The notes under the pieces were generated by a model. It was not told the origin of the DNA, searched no databases, and saw nothing but the letters and a program-made list of their open reading frames with translations. A DNA stretch of 64,000 nucleotides from Poriferisodalis sp022821985 (lineage in GTDB: Bacteria; Actinomycetota; Acidimicrobiia; Acidimicrobiales; Poriferisodalaceae), in the NCBI RefSeq assembly GCF_965219595.1, contig NZ_OZ244781.1, forward strand, positions 620,001 through 684,000, written 5' to 3'. Shown piece after piece: positions 31,949-39,895 of this stretch; position 1 is the first letter of the stretch; every line of letters begins with the position of its first letter. The position numbers and the translations under genes were made by a program.

Positions 31949-33352
31949 TCACCATGGCCGGTCACCCGCTCCCGCAGCGGTGTGGCGAAGGCGGGTGAGC
32001 ACGGCTGCTGTGCCCGCCTCAGTCAGCGACTGTCGCTCATCTGGCCGTGTGCCTGCCGAACTGAGCAATCCACAAGCTGTCCACAGGTGCAGCGTTTCGG
32101 AAAACGCCCACGACGCTTCGTGCGCCGATGGCGTGCGTTGCTCGCCGTCGTTCCACGAGCGCCAGCCGCATTCGGTCGCCATCACGCTGACTTGGGCGTC
32201 GAGATCCCTGTCGGCCATCTCACCGCCGCTGCATAGGAGCGCCAGCGCTGCATTCTCGACGACGAAACCGTCCCAGCCGGTCGGGAACAGATGCTGCGTC
32301 AGCCGCTGCCACGCCAGCGACGGGTCGTGTGCCATCTTCGTGCCTGCCTGGGTGCGGTGCAACCTGTTGTGGCGCTTGCGCAGCGCATTGGCCCGCTGCA
32401 ACCAGTGGCGCAGCGCCGACAGGATCACGTCGTCAGCCTCGACGTGGCGCTGCTCGTAGGGAGGCGGCGGCGCGAGCACCCGCCACGGGCAGTCCTGATG
32501 CACCGTGCGGATGAACGCCACTCGAAGGTTTCCCGCCTGGGTTAGCGGCTGTTCGTCGCCGAATCGCGTCAGCAGCCACATCGGCAGATGCAGAGCCTCG
32601 GCGACTTCGGACGGCGGTTCGATCGGATGCAGCAGCCGGTTCGCGGCCTGTGCCCGCGCAGCTCCCACAGATTCGCTCAGGGTGTCGCCCTGGCTGACCC
32701 AGCGGGCGAGCCGTTCAGTGACCAGCGCCGTGCGCCATGACTGGCCCGGCTGTGCATCGTGGTCAGCGTCGAGTGCCGTCGCCACTATCCTTTTCTGCTC
32801 CGCCCGCCAGCCCCGCGCTCCGACCGTCAACTCGCCGGCGGCGATCGCTGCTTCGAGCGCGTCTTGCGCGGCGGCATACGCGTCTGCCTCGTCGAAGCCC
32901 ATGAACCTGTTCCATTCGAAATCGTCGAGATCAGGCGGCGAGATGCCCGAGTCGCGCATTGCCGTGCGCAGCGCCGCGAAACCTTCGCTGTCGCGCTCGC
33001 CGAATGCCGCGTGCACGGTCGCGGTGGTTTCGCTTCGACAGATCGCGGCGTAGCCATGCAGGCCGAGCTCGTCGAGCAGCCTGGCGGCGACATCCGCCAG
33101 GCGACCCATGTAGCCAGCCTCGTCGCTGACGTACTTGCAAGGCAGCTCATACCACAGCCACGACTGCACGCGAGCCTGCCTCAGCACGCCGGGTCCCTCA
33201 CCCCATGTGAGCACCTCATAGACCTCGCGTGCGCGAGCGCCGACATCGGGGTCGTCTGCCTCGATGCGCCGCAGTGCCGCCTCCGCCTCGCTGTCGGCGA
33301 TGTCGGCAGGGGCGAGGAGATTCTGGTGCTGTTGCGTGGGTGATGACGTCAT
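31949..33352 (-). CDS. Hypothetical actinobacterial protein
   Basis: 467 residues, mostly helical, no family recognised. The sequence carries LTWGEGPGVLRQ in the first quarter, a PLTQAGNLRVAFIRT segment near residue 280 and a QSLTEAGTAAVLTRL segment near the C terminus that each resemble the wing region of a winged helix. The protein may bind nucleic acid. It ends the minus-strand run after the caspase-like gene, with 143 bases in between. Codon use matches its neighbours. Confidence 0.55.
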   Translation of the reverse strand: MTSSPTQQHQNLLAPADIADSEAEAALRRIEADDPDVGARAREVYEVLTWGEGPGVLRQARVQSWLWYELPCKYVSDEAGYMGRLADVAARLLDELGLHGYAAICRSETTATVHAAFGERDSEGFAALRTAMRDSGISPPDLDDFEWNRFMGFDEADAYAAAQDALEAAIAAGELTVGARGWRAEQKRIVATALDADHDAQPGQSWRTALVTERLARWVSQGDTLSESVGAARAQAANRLLHPIEPPSEVAEALHLPMWLLTRFGDEQPLTQAGNLRVAFIRTVHQDCPWRVLAPPPPYEQRHVEADDVILSALRHWLQRANALRKRHNRLHRTQAGTKMAHDPSLAWQRLTQHLFPTGWDGFVVENAALALLCSGGEMADRDLDAQVSVMATECGWRSWNDGEQRTPSAHEASWAFSETLHLWTACGLLSSAGTRPDERQSLTEAGTAAVLTRLRHTAAGAGDRPW

Positions 33353-33495
33353 CCGGCCATCTTTTCAGCCTCGCATGGCCGCGGAGGCGATCCGCAGGAA
33401 GCCACATCCTGGACAGTGGCGCTCTCGAAACCGCGGTCGCCCGCGAATGCGCCGACCGTCGCGCCCGCGCCATCGCCCGCCGAGCGGCCCGCGGA

Positions 33496-34059
33496 TCAGC
33501 GGATGATCTCGAACCCGAGGTGCTCTCGAAGTTTGCCAGCGACTCTGTCGAGGTAGTTCGCGGCGTCACCAAGTCTCGTGTAGTGATGCAGGGCGTTGAA
33601 CACCAGCGTTTCGAATGCCATGGACTCGGCCCAATCCACATCGGTGCGGTACCCCATGACTGCACTCGCGCCAGTCTGTTGGCGGAATTCCTGAAGCCGG
33701 GTGCTGCCGAGTCGAACGACAGAACATGCGCAGAAGTGAATGATCCGGCCCGCGGCCCGACCTTCGAGCCAGCCTCCTAGTTCTTCCAGCGTGAGGGGCC
33801 GCTTGCGCCCGTCCGGGAAGCAGAGCTCGCCGGGCGAGCCATGAAAGCTGAAGTACCCGATGTTGTACTTGCTGTTCTTGGCCAGTGTCCACTGCCGGAG
33901 GTAGTGCCTGAGTTCGTCGGCAGTGCCGATGTCTCGGAAGATGAAGTCCGTCCCGTTGAGGTCCCTGAGAAACTGCAGGATGGGCCGTACCGAGTAGCGG
34001 GCATTCAGACTCAGTTCAGGGTCTCCCTCTAGGGCGAAGATTCCGGATGCGACTCCCAT
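33496..34059 (-). CDS. Small caspase/CHAT-like protein
   Basis: 187 residues with the layout of a clan CD cysteine protease in minimal form. FSFHGSPGEL at residues 71-80 offers the catalytic histidine (73) after a hydrophobic strand, and RIIHFCACSVVRL (about 105-117) gives the strand plus cysteine (110 or 112). The TGASAVMGYRTDVDWAES block that follows is typical of this type and resembles substrate-pocket strands of CHAT proteins. Protease activity is inferred. It lies 44 bases after an ATPase gene on the same strand. Caspase-like proteins next to ATPases often serve in abortive defence. Confidence 0.6.
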   Translation of the reverse strand: MGVASGIFALEGDPELSLNARYSVRPILQFLRDLNGTDFIFRDIGTADELRHYLRQWTLAKNSKYNIGYFSFHGSPGELCFPDGRKRPLTLEELGGWLEGRAAGRIIHFCACSVVRLGSTRLQEFRQQTGASAVMGYRTDVDWAESMAFETLVFNALHHYTRLGDAANYLDRVAGKLREHLGFEIIR

Positions 34060-34103
34060 GACTGTCTCCCGTGGCCGTTTGCTTGACGGTTGTGATGAGC
34101 GCG

Positions 34104-35306
34104 CTATGGGGCCGTGCCGAGGGTGCTGTGGTGGAGTTCGTGCCAGGCGACCAGTGATCCGTCGCTGCGGTGCTGGGTTTCGGTACCGCCGTAGACGGCG
34201 ACGGCGACGGCGGACGCTCTTGGGTGCTCGTCCGTCAGATGTGCCCGGACGCGACGTGGACCGTCGAGCAGGCGCCCGCTTGGCGTGGCAGTGGCACGGG
34301 CTTCGACGAGGGAGATGCCCGCTTGCGGCTCGTCGGCGTTTTCCACCACGAGATCGACCTCGGTGCCGCTGCGGTCCCGGTAGTGCGTGACACCGCCGCG
34401 GACGCCTCGATTGGCACGATGCTTGACGATCTCCGAGGCCACCCACGTCTCGTACATCGCACCGCGCAGCGGATGGGAATGCAGCTGCTCGGGCGTGCGT
34501 ATGCCCAGCAGCCAGCAGGCCAGCCCGCTGTCGTAGAAGTGCAGCTTGGGCATGCGTACCAAGCGCTTGCGTGTATTGGCGGCGAACGCGTCCAGGCGGA
34601 ACACGACGAACAGCGCCTCCAACACGCTCAGCCAAGCTTTGGCCGTCGGCTGCGATATGCCACAGTCGCCGGCCAGCGCTGAGTAGTTCAGCAGTTGCCC
34701 GCTGCGGCCTGCACAGAGCTGCACGAAGCGGTTGAACGTGTTCAGGTCGCCGACGTTGGTGATGGTTCGGGCATCGCGTTCGAGGTACGTGGCGACGTAG
34801 GAGGCGAGCCAATCAGAGGCCTCGAAGCCGCGGTCGAAGATAGGCGGGAAGCCGCCGACGATCAGGGCTTCATCAAGGCTGTGCGGGAAGCTGTCGAAGC
34901 GGATCGCCTCGCTGCGAGCCAGCGGCAGCAAGTGCAGCACAGCGGTACGCCCGGCCAGCGATTGGCTCACTGACTGCACCAGCGCGAGATTGTGCGAGCC
35001 GGTCAGTATCCAGCGGCCGGGAACCGGGTCAGCGTCGATGATCCCCTGCAGGTACGACGGCAGGTCGGGAACGCGTTGCACCTCGTCGATGACTGCCCCG
35101 TCGTCGAACTGGGCCAAGAAGCCGCGCGGATCCTCATCGGCGAATGCGCGCGTGTCGGGATCTTCCAGAGACACCTGCGGACGGTCACCGAAGACCGCCG
35201 CACAGAGTGTCGTCTTGCCGCTCTGACGGGGTCCGGTCAGCGTCACCGCAGGCCACTGCTCGGCCGCCGCCCGGAGCTTGGGGGCGAGATCGCGCTCGAT
35301 CGGCAC
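34104..35306 (-). CDS. AAA ATPase with DUF4143 domain, second copy type
   Basis: A 400-residue ATPase: P-loop LTGPRQSGKTT near residue 23, Walker B AVIDEVQRVPDL near residue 70, and sensor LTGSHNLALVQ near 100. The DUF4143 part has RMPKLHFYDSGLACWLLG and TEVDLVVEN. Where the homologue at 11588-12754 has VEIK, this protein reads VEARAT, so the lysine of the putative nuclease triad is replaced by arginine. The GTG start lies 29 bases from a strong AT-rich palindrome. A role with the downstream caspase-like gene is possible. Confidence 0.8.
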   Translation of the reverse strand: MPIERDLAPKLRAAAEQWPAVTLTGPRQSGKTTLCAAVFGDRPQVSLEDPDTRAFADEDPRGFLAQFDDGAVIDEVQRVPDLPSYLQGIIDADPVPGRWILTGSHNLALVQSVSQSLAGRTAVLHLLPLARSEAIRFDSFPHSLDEALIVGGFPPIFDRGFEASDWLASYVATYLERDARTITNVGDLNTFNRFVQLCAGRSGQLLNYSALAGDCGISQPTAKAWLSVLEALFVVFRLDAFAANTRKRLVRMPKLHFYDSGLACWLLGIRTPEQLHSHPLRGAMYETWVASEIVKHRANRGVRGGVTHYRDRSGTEVDLVVENADEPQAGISLVEARATATPSGRLLDGPRRVRAHLTDEHPRASAVAVAVYGGTETQHRSDGSLVAWHELHHSTLGTAP

Positions 35307-35335
35307 GAATGCCAGACTACGCGACTGCGGGCTAT

Positions 35336-35354
35336 TTCAAAATTTAATTTTGAA
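35336..35354. promoter_or_regulatory. Perfect AT-rich palindrome upstream of ATPase operon
   Basis: TTCAAAATT T AATTTTGAA, 9-base arms around one base, in a GC-rich background. It sits 30 bases upstream of the GTG of the ATPase gene, the usual place for an operator or promoter overlap. The regulator that would bind it is not obvious in the window. Confidence 0.55.
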
Positions 35355-35504
35355 TTAGCCGTCTAGAAGTGCTGGCAGTCTGCTGACCGAGAACAGTGAC
35401 CTGCCTGCCGAGGTCGGGGTGCCGCGGTGGGTCTGGGCGACCAGATCGCGCACAGAAGCGATCAGCGTCGCGTCAATGGCCAGCGCAGACTGCTGCGGCG
35501 CTGT
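35355..35504. other. Intergenic stretch without recognisable gene
   Basis: The bases between the palindrome and the fossil cluster hold no supported frame or repeat that I can identify. Confidence 0.4.
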
Positions 35505-35547
35505 TCAATTGCAGAACTGAACGTGAAAGACGGCGTCGGCGGCGTCA
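35505..35547 (-). pseudogene. Fossil 3' end of a cupin (DUF1971-like) gene
   Basis: On the minus strand the last 13 codons read DAADAVFHVQFCN then stop, matching the end PADDAVFHIQFYK of the intact cupin gene at 36633-36923. Nothing of the upstream cupin sequence precedes it. Instead it abuts a fragment of a different gene. Confidence 0.5.
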
Positions 35548-35670
35548 GCGCAGAGAGAACGGCGGGTAGCGGTCGGTGATGAGGAGCCACATGTAGGCGC
35601 CGACTCGCAGACCCCAGCGATGCACGCCCAGCACGAAGTCGAACAGCCCTGGTGGGTAGCGACTCTTTCC
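35545..35670 (-). pseudogene. Fossil 3' end of a DUF4389-like membrane protein
   Basis: 41 codons on the minus strand read RYPPGLFDFVLGVHRWGLRV, then AYMWLLITDRYPPFSLR and a stop. This is the recognisable end of actinobacterial DUF4389 proteins, which contain YPRGLFDFxxGxxRW and LLTDxYPPF motifs. A TGA just upstream (35671-35673) cuts the frame, and the rest of the gene is absent. Confidence 0.6.
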
Positions 35671-35802
35671 TCACAGTAGATAGGCCGCTCGATGGAAGGC
35701 AGTCCGTCGTGCCGAGTGGCTCCCTTGACTGTGTTCATCCCTGCCAGTTGCGAGAGCATGAGTCAGTTTTGATATCTCTTGCAGTCAGATAGGCTAAGCC
35801 AT

Positions 35803-36057
35803 GTGTCGAAACGACTTCAAGTCTTGGTGCATGAGGACGAATACACGGAGATCCAGGGAGCGGCGCGGACATGTCGCCTGACGGTCGCTGAGTGGGTCCG
35901 GCAGGCGATGCGCCAAGCGCTGCGCGACTCGAGCCGCTTGCCCGAACCGTCTGTGGCGAGGCTTCAGGCAATCGCAGAAGCATCACAACACGAATTCCCG
36001 ACAGCCGACATCGACGGGATGCTCCGAGACATCGAAGCCGGCCGATTGGCCTCGTGA
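35803..36057 (+). CDS. Antitoxin of PIN-type toxin-antitoxin pair
   Basis: About 84 residues from a GTG at 35803 (a TTG eight codons upstream is in frame). A ribbon-helix-helix-like N terminus is visible: KRLQVLVHEDEYTEIQGAAR then LTVAEWVRQAMRQAL. The C-terminal tail, ending TADIDGMLRDIEAG, is the kind that binds PIN toxins. The toxin gene starts nine bases after the stop. The gene is followed in the usual antitoxin-first order and probably autoregulates. Confidence 0.7.
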   Translation: MSKRLQVLVHEDEYTEIQGAARTCRLTVAEWVRQAMRQALRDSSRLPEPSVARLQAIAEASQHEFPTADIDGMLRDIEAGRLAS

Positions 36058-36066
36058 TCTGCGGCA

Positions 36067-36462
36067 ATGATTTTCGTCGACTCCAACGTGCCGATGTACC
36101 TCGTCGGCGCTGCACACCCGAACAAGGATCGAACGGTCGCTGTGCTGACTCGCCTGACGCAAGCCGGCGAGATGTTCGTCACTGACGTCGAGGTTTACCA
36201 AGAGATTCTCCACCGCTATGTCGCTCTCGGTCGGCTCGACGCAATCGACCCGGCCTTCGCAAGCCTCGATGCCTTGGTCGACGATGTCCTCGCATTCGGC
36301 GTGGCCGAGATTCGTGCCGCTCGGACACTGCTGGAGAACGTCAGCAGCCTGTCAGCCCGAGATGCGTTGCACGCGGCGGTGATGGGCAGCGCAGCTGTGA
36401 CTCGCATATTCAGCTTCGATCAAGGCTTCGATGCCATCGGCGGACTCGAGCGCCTGAGTTAG
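36067..36462 (+). CDS. PIN-domain toxin (VapC-type)
   Basis: 131 residues with a PIN fold. The first active-site aspartate is in MIFVDSNVPMYLVG, an acidic residue follows in TDVEVYQEIL, and the C-terminal pair is LSARDALHAAVM and IFSFDQGFD. All four positions expected for metal binding are present. It would cut RNA when freed from the adjacent antitoxin. It is a different subfamily from the VapC at 10567-11004. Confidence 0.78.
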   Translation: MIFVDSNVPMYLVGAAHPNKDRTVAVLTRLTQAGEMFVTDVEVYQEILHRYVALGRLDAIDPAFASLDALVDDVLAFGVAEIRAARTLLENVSSLSARDALHAAVMGSAAVTRIFSFDQGFDAIGGLERLS

Positions 36463-36632
36463 CTCTCGCCCTTCTTGAACCGGCGAGCGTCACTCGCTCA
36501 CTTGCAGAGCCGGAATCCTGCTGTCGCCGACGATTCGCCACAAGCACCGACGCCCTGGCGAGGCCTCGCCCCGGACCGAGCGTGACGCACGACTGCGCAC
36601 ATCGCGAAGCGCGCAGGTGAGAACATGATGCA

Positions 36633-36923
36633 GTGGACGGGCAGGGCCGGGACGGACACGACGCGGAAGTGCCGCCGACGGCCGTGCCGGTACGGCGAAC
36701 CCCCAGCTTTATGGCTGCCTCCATGCCGCCCGCACTTGGCCGCGATCACCTCACTGCGGTATGGGCCGAGTTGGTCGTCGAGAAGGGATCAGTGCTCTTC
36801 GCTGACGAATCTGCACGCAGCGTCACCGTGCAAGCCGGCGGCACCGTCGCCATTCCGCCGAGAGTGCGACACCACATCGAGCCAGCCGACGACGCTGTGT
36901 TCCACATCCAGTTCTACAAGTGA
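36633..36923 (+). CDS. Small cupin protein (DUF1971-like)
   Basis: 96 residues at most. The cupin core is HLTAVWAELVVEKGSVLFADE followed by VQAGGTVAIPPRVRHHIEP and the end AVFHIQFYK. Members of this group (as in TehB fusions and YeaR) may bind metals or oxyanions. A GTG at 36669 is an alternative start, making it about 84 residues. The stop overlaps a GTG of the frame that continues into the binding-protein gene (GTGA). Confidence 0.6.
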   Translation: MDGQGRDGHDAEVPPTAVPVRRTPSFMAASMPPALGRDHLTAVWAELVVEKGSVLFADESARSVTVQAGGTVAIPPRVRHHIEPADDAVFHIQFYK

Positions 36924-37000
36924 GTTTCACCGACATGCTTCGATGCTGTGCCTCCCGTCTCACCTCGATCAAACCGAGCCGAAATGCGGTCCCGCCGGTG

Positions 37001-38119
37001 ATGCGTCGTGCGACCGCCGGTGTCGGCAGCACGACGCGTGGGCGGTACGTGCGGATTGCGATTGCGGTGATGAGTGTCGTGCTGCTGGCTGTCGGCTGTA
37101 CTTCGACAGAATCGGACGGAGGCGCAGAGGCAGCTTCGTCGGGGTCGAGCCCGCGCATCGTGCGTCTCGCGTTCTATGCGCACTACGCACCGGTCAGCAG
37201 TTCGCTGGACTCGCGACCGGGCACTGCGGGCTTCGACACTCATGTCGGCTACGAAGCCGACCTGCTGAGCGCTGTGGAAGCGATGCCGGGGATCGACATG
37301 ACGTTCGAGCGTCACGGCGTGGACGCGTGGGACGGCATCTGGCTGCTGCCCACCGCCGAGGGCATTGACATGGCATGCGGCGGCATCACCATTGCCGCCG
37401 ACCGCACCCGCGGCCCCGACGGGCAGGCCGTTCGGTTCACCGACGGCCACATCGAGTTCCGCCAGTCGCTGCTGGTGCGCGCTGGCGACGCTGACCGGCT
37501 GTCGTCCTATTCCGCGCTCGACGGCAGCGACCGGGTGGGGGTGCAGACCGCTACGACAGGCGAGTCGCGGCTGCTGCAGCTCATCGGCGTGGCGGATCAA
37601 GACGGCAGGCTGGCCGACGGCACACGCGTCGTCATCGACGCGGCTGACGGCAGCGGAGCAGAGCCGGTGGTGGAGGCCACAGCCGGCAACGATCTGTGGA
37701 TCAGCCCAGGCGGTTCGTCGGACGAACTGGCGAGCAGGCTGCGGCTGATACCCGCCGACCCGGCCAAACCCAAGGTCGTCAACCTCGACCGGCTCCCAGA
37801 AGCCGATCTTCGCACCGAGGACTCATCCGAAACCCAGCTCGAGGCGCTGCGCAACGGCACCGTCGACGCCATCGCGCAAGGCATCGTCGAGACCGCTGCC
37901 ACCGCGGCCGCCTACGGAGACGAGTTCGTTGTCAGCGTGGTCGACCGGCACATCGAGACCGGCGGATGCACCGTCGCCGCCGACGACACCGATCTCGCCG
38001 ACCGCATCAACCTGGCGCTGGGTTATCTCACCGACGACGGCAGCATCGGCTTCGAGGACTGGGCCAGCAACCCCAACGTGTTCGCACAACGCGCCGCCGA
38101 GGGAGACTCGCTCGGCTAG
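37001..38119 (+). CDS. Amino-acid-type ABC solute-binding lipoprotein
   Basis: 372 residues. The signal is RYVRIAIAVMSVVLLAVGC, with a lipobox (LLAVGC) ending at the anchoring cysteine, then a Ser-rich linker. The body resembles family 3 solute-binding proteins: VGYEADLLSAVEA, WDGIWLLPTAEGIDMACGGITI, VRFTDGHIEFRQSLLVR, and near the end ALRNGTVDAIAQGIVE and DRINLALGYL. No permease or ATPase adjoins, so it is an orphan receptor or serves a distant transporter. The frame extends upstream to a GTG at 36920, but 37001 places the signal correctly. Confidence 0.72.
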   Translation: MRRATAGVGSTTRGRYVRIAIAVMSVVLLAVGCTSTESDGGAEAASSGSSPRIVRLAFYAHYAPVSSSLDSRPGTAGFDTHVGYEADLLSAVEAMPGIDMTFERHGVDAWDGIWLLPTAEGIDMACGGITIAADRTRGPDGQAVRFTDGHIEFRQSLLVRAGDADRLSSYSALDGSDRVGVQTATTGESRLLQLIGVADQDGRLADGTRVVIDAADGSGAEPVVEATAGNDLWISPGGSSDELASRLRLIPADPAKPKVVNLDRLPEADLRTEDSSETQLEALRNGTVDAIAQGIVETAATAAAYGDEFVVSVVDRHIETGGCTVAADDTDLADRINLALGYLTDDGSIGFEDWASNPNVFAQRAAEGDSLG

Positions 38120-38970
38120 CCGACGGTGAGGTCGTCGGAGAGGACGAGATCGCCGGTGTAGGTCGATGAGATGGCGGCGGCCAGTGCGGCGGGGTCGAAG
38201 GCGTCGGGGATGTAGTGGGTGAGCATGAGCTTGCCCACTCCGGCGGCCTGGGCGATAGCGCCGAGTTGGGTCTCGTCGGTGTGCCACTCGGCCATGACAG
38301 CGAAGACTCGTTCCTGGTCGGCCTCCGGCAGGCCGAAGGCCTCGAGCTGGGCACGTGTGGAGGCTCGGTGCTCGATCTCGTGCACCAGCACATCAGCGCC
38401 TGCCGCGAGCTCGACAAGGGCCTCGCTGGGCGAGCAATCGCCAGAGATCACGATCGAGCGGTCAGGCGCATCGAACCGGAACGCGAACGAGGGGACACAG
38501 TCGCCATGAGGGACGACTGCTGCGGTCACGCGCAGACCGTCCTCGTCGAACACCGGCCCAGCGCCGGTGATCTCAGTGACGTCCTGGCGGCCGCCTTCGT
38601 CGGACTGGAGCACCGGCCGATGCTGGCGGTCGTAGCTGAACGCGTCGTGCGTCGCTGCACAGAACGTGCTGGTGAACGGCGGGCCGAAGACGCGCCATGG
38701 CTTGGCGCGGCCCATCTGCCACCCCGACATCAGCAGATCGGACCAGCCGACGTTGTGATCCATGTGATGGTGGGTGAACAGCACCGCGTCGAGATGAGGC
38801 CACGGGATCCCCGCCTGCTCGAGCCGCAGCGACACCCACCGCCCCGCATCCACCAAGTAGTGGTGCGCCGGAGAATCCGGACGGCGTTGGTAGGTGATCA
38901 GCGCTGCCGGCCCGGCCCGGGTGGCGCTCACCATCGGCGACCCGGTCCCGAGAACGGTCACTCCGAGCAT
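38116..38970 (-). CDS. Metallo-beta-lactamase-fold hydrolase (RNase Z/arylsulfatase-like)
   Basis: 284 residues. The metal site THHHMDHNVG lies near residue 75 (HxHxDH), PHGDCVPSFAFRFD, IVISGDCSPSE and VHEIEH continue the pattern, and MLTHYIPDA near the C terminus supplies the last histidine. The group includes phosphodiesterases and ribonuclease Z relatives acting in the cytoplasm. GGGAGG five bases before the ATG at 38970 makes that start better than the TTG at 38982. Its stop overlaps the convergent binding-protein stop. Confidence 0.82.
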   Translation of the reverse strand: MLGVTVLGTGSPMVSATRAGPAALITYQRRPDSPAHHYLVDAGRWVSLRLEQAGIPWPHLDAVLFTHHHMDHNVGWSDLLMSGWQMGRAKPWRVFGPPFTSTFCAATHDAFSYDRQHRPVLQSDEGGRQDVTEITGAGPVFDEDGLRVTAAVVPHGDCVPSFAFRFDAPDRSIVISGDCSPSEALVELAAGADVLVHEIEHRASTRAQLEAFGLPEADQERVFAVMAEWHTDETQLGAIAQAAGVGKLMLTHYIPDAFDPAALAAAISSTYTGDLVLSDDLTVG

Positions 38971-39080
38971 GGTGCCTCCCAACGGCGAGCCGGCTCGCCG
39001 GCAGCGACAAGCGGCGACGGCGCCAAGTATGGCAGCGCGGTTGGGGTCTCAAGAGCACACAGGCCCATTGGTGCGGGGCG

Positions 39081-39875
39081 CTAGGGCGCCGGTTCTGCGT
39101 CGACGATCTGGCCCATCTCACGATCAGGCGAGCCGTCCGTCGGCCCGGTCATGTGCTCGATCAGAAACTGCGCGGCAAAGTCCACCTCGTCCAGCGGAAT
39201 CTCCGCATGCACGCCGGGATTGAGGTGAAGGCGCTTGTCGGCCGAGCCGATCGCAGAGAACAGCGAGACCGATCCGTCGACCGGGAGGAACTCGTCGTCG
39301 AGCTGGGTCAGGAACAGCGTCGGCGCGGTGAGGGCGCGTGCGCAGGCAAGCACCGTCTCGTTGTGAGGGATGGCCTCGACATCGGCCCACAGGCCGAGCA
39401 CCGCCACCGCGACACGGCTTCGCTGGGCGAGGAACCCGATGCCATAAGCCGAGCCCATCGAGAGCCCGAAATAGCCGATCCGGGCGGGATCGAGTGCGTT
39501 GCGGGCGCATACCAGCTCGACCGCCTCGTTCCAGTCGTCACACATATCCGACATGGCGTCTTCTCGCAGCAGGTCGGCGATCATCCCGGCCCGTCCGCCC
39601 TCACCGGTCTGCCGCAGGCCATGATCGGGGCCCTCCACGCTCAGCATCGCGATGCCCTGTGCCGTCAGATCGGCTGCGAGCCGAGACGCAGGGAACTGAT
39701 ACCGGTCGCCAGAAGCACCGTGACCGAAGCACACCAGACTTCGTGCCCCCGAAGGCGTGTCCGGCGTCCACAAGGCACCGGTGATGTCCCGCCTCCCCAC
39801 ACGAGAAATGCGGAACTCGCGAGTCGCGACCCCATCGGGGCTCCGACCGGCCCACTGGTCAAGTCTCGTCGTCAT
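39081..39875 (-). CDS. Alpha/beta hydrolase (dienelactone hydrolase-like)
   Basis: 264 residues of alpha/beta hydrolase fold. The oxyanion strand is LVCFGHGASGDRYQF, the nucleophile elbow GLSMGSAYG near residue 140 holds the serine, the acid is expected in LTQLDDEFLPVDG, and the histidine in NPGVHAEIP near residue 220. All triad parts are in order. It may cleave esters or be a lipase-like enzyme; substrate unknown. Confidence 0.78.
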   Translation of the reverse strand: MTTRLDQWAGRSPDGVATREFRISRVGRRDITGALWTPDTPSGARSLVCFGHGASGDRYQFPASRLAADLTAQGIAMLSVEGPDHGLRQTGEGGRAGMIADLLREDAMSDMCDDWNEAVELVCARNALDPARIGYFGLSMGSAYGIGFLAQRSRVAVAVLGLWADVEAIPHNETVLACARALTAPTLFLTQLDDEFLPVDGSVSLFSAIGSADKRLHLNPGVHAEIPLDEVDFAAQFLIEHMTGPTDGSPDREMGQIVDAEPAP

Positions 39876-39895
39876 CGCCAGCTTCAGCTATCGGG

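Noticed and set aside
33353..33495. Possible short gene between the caspase-like and 467-residue genes
   Set aside because: Only short Arg/Ala-rich frames without a ribosome site or homology were seen.
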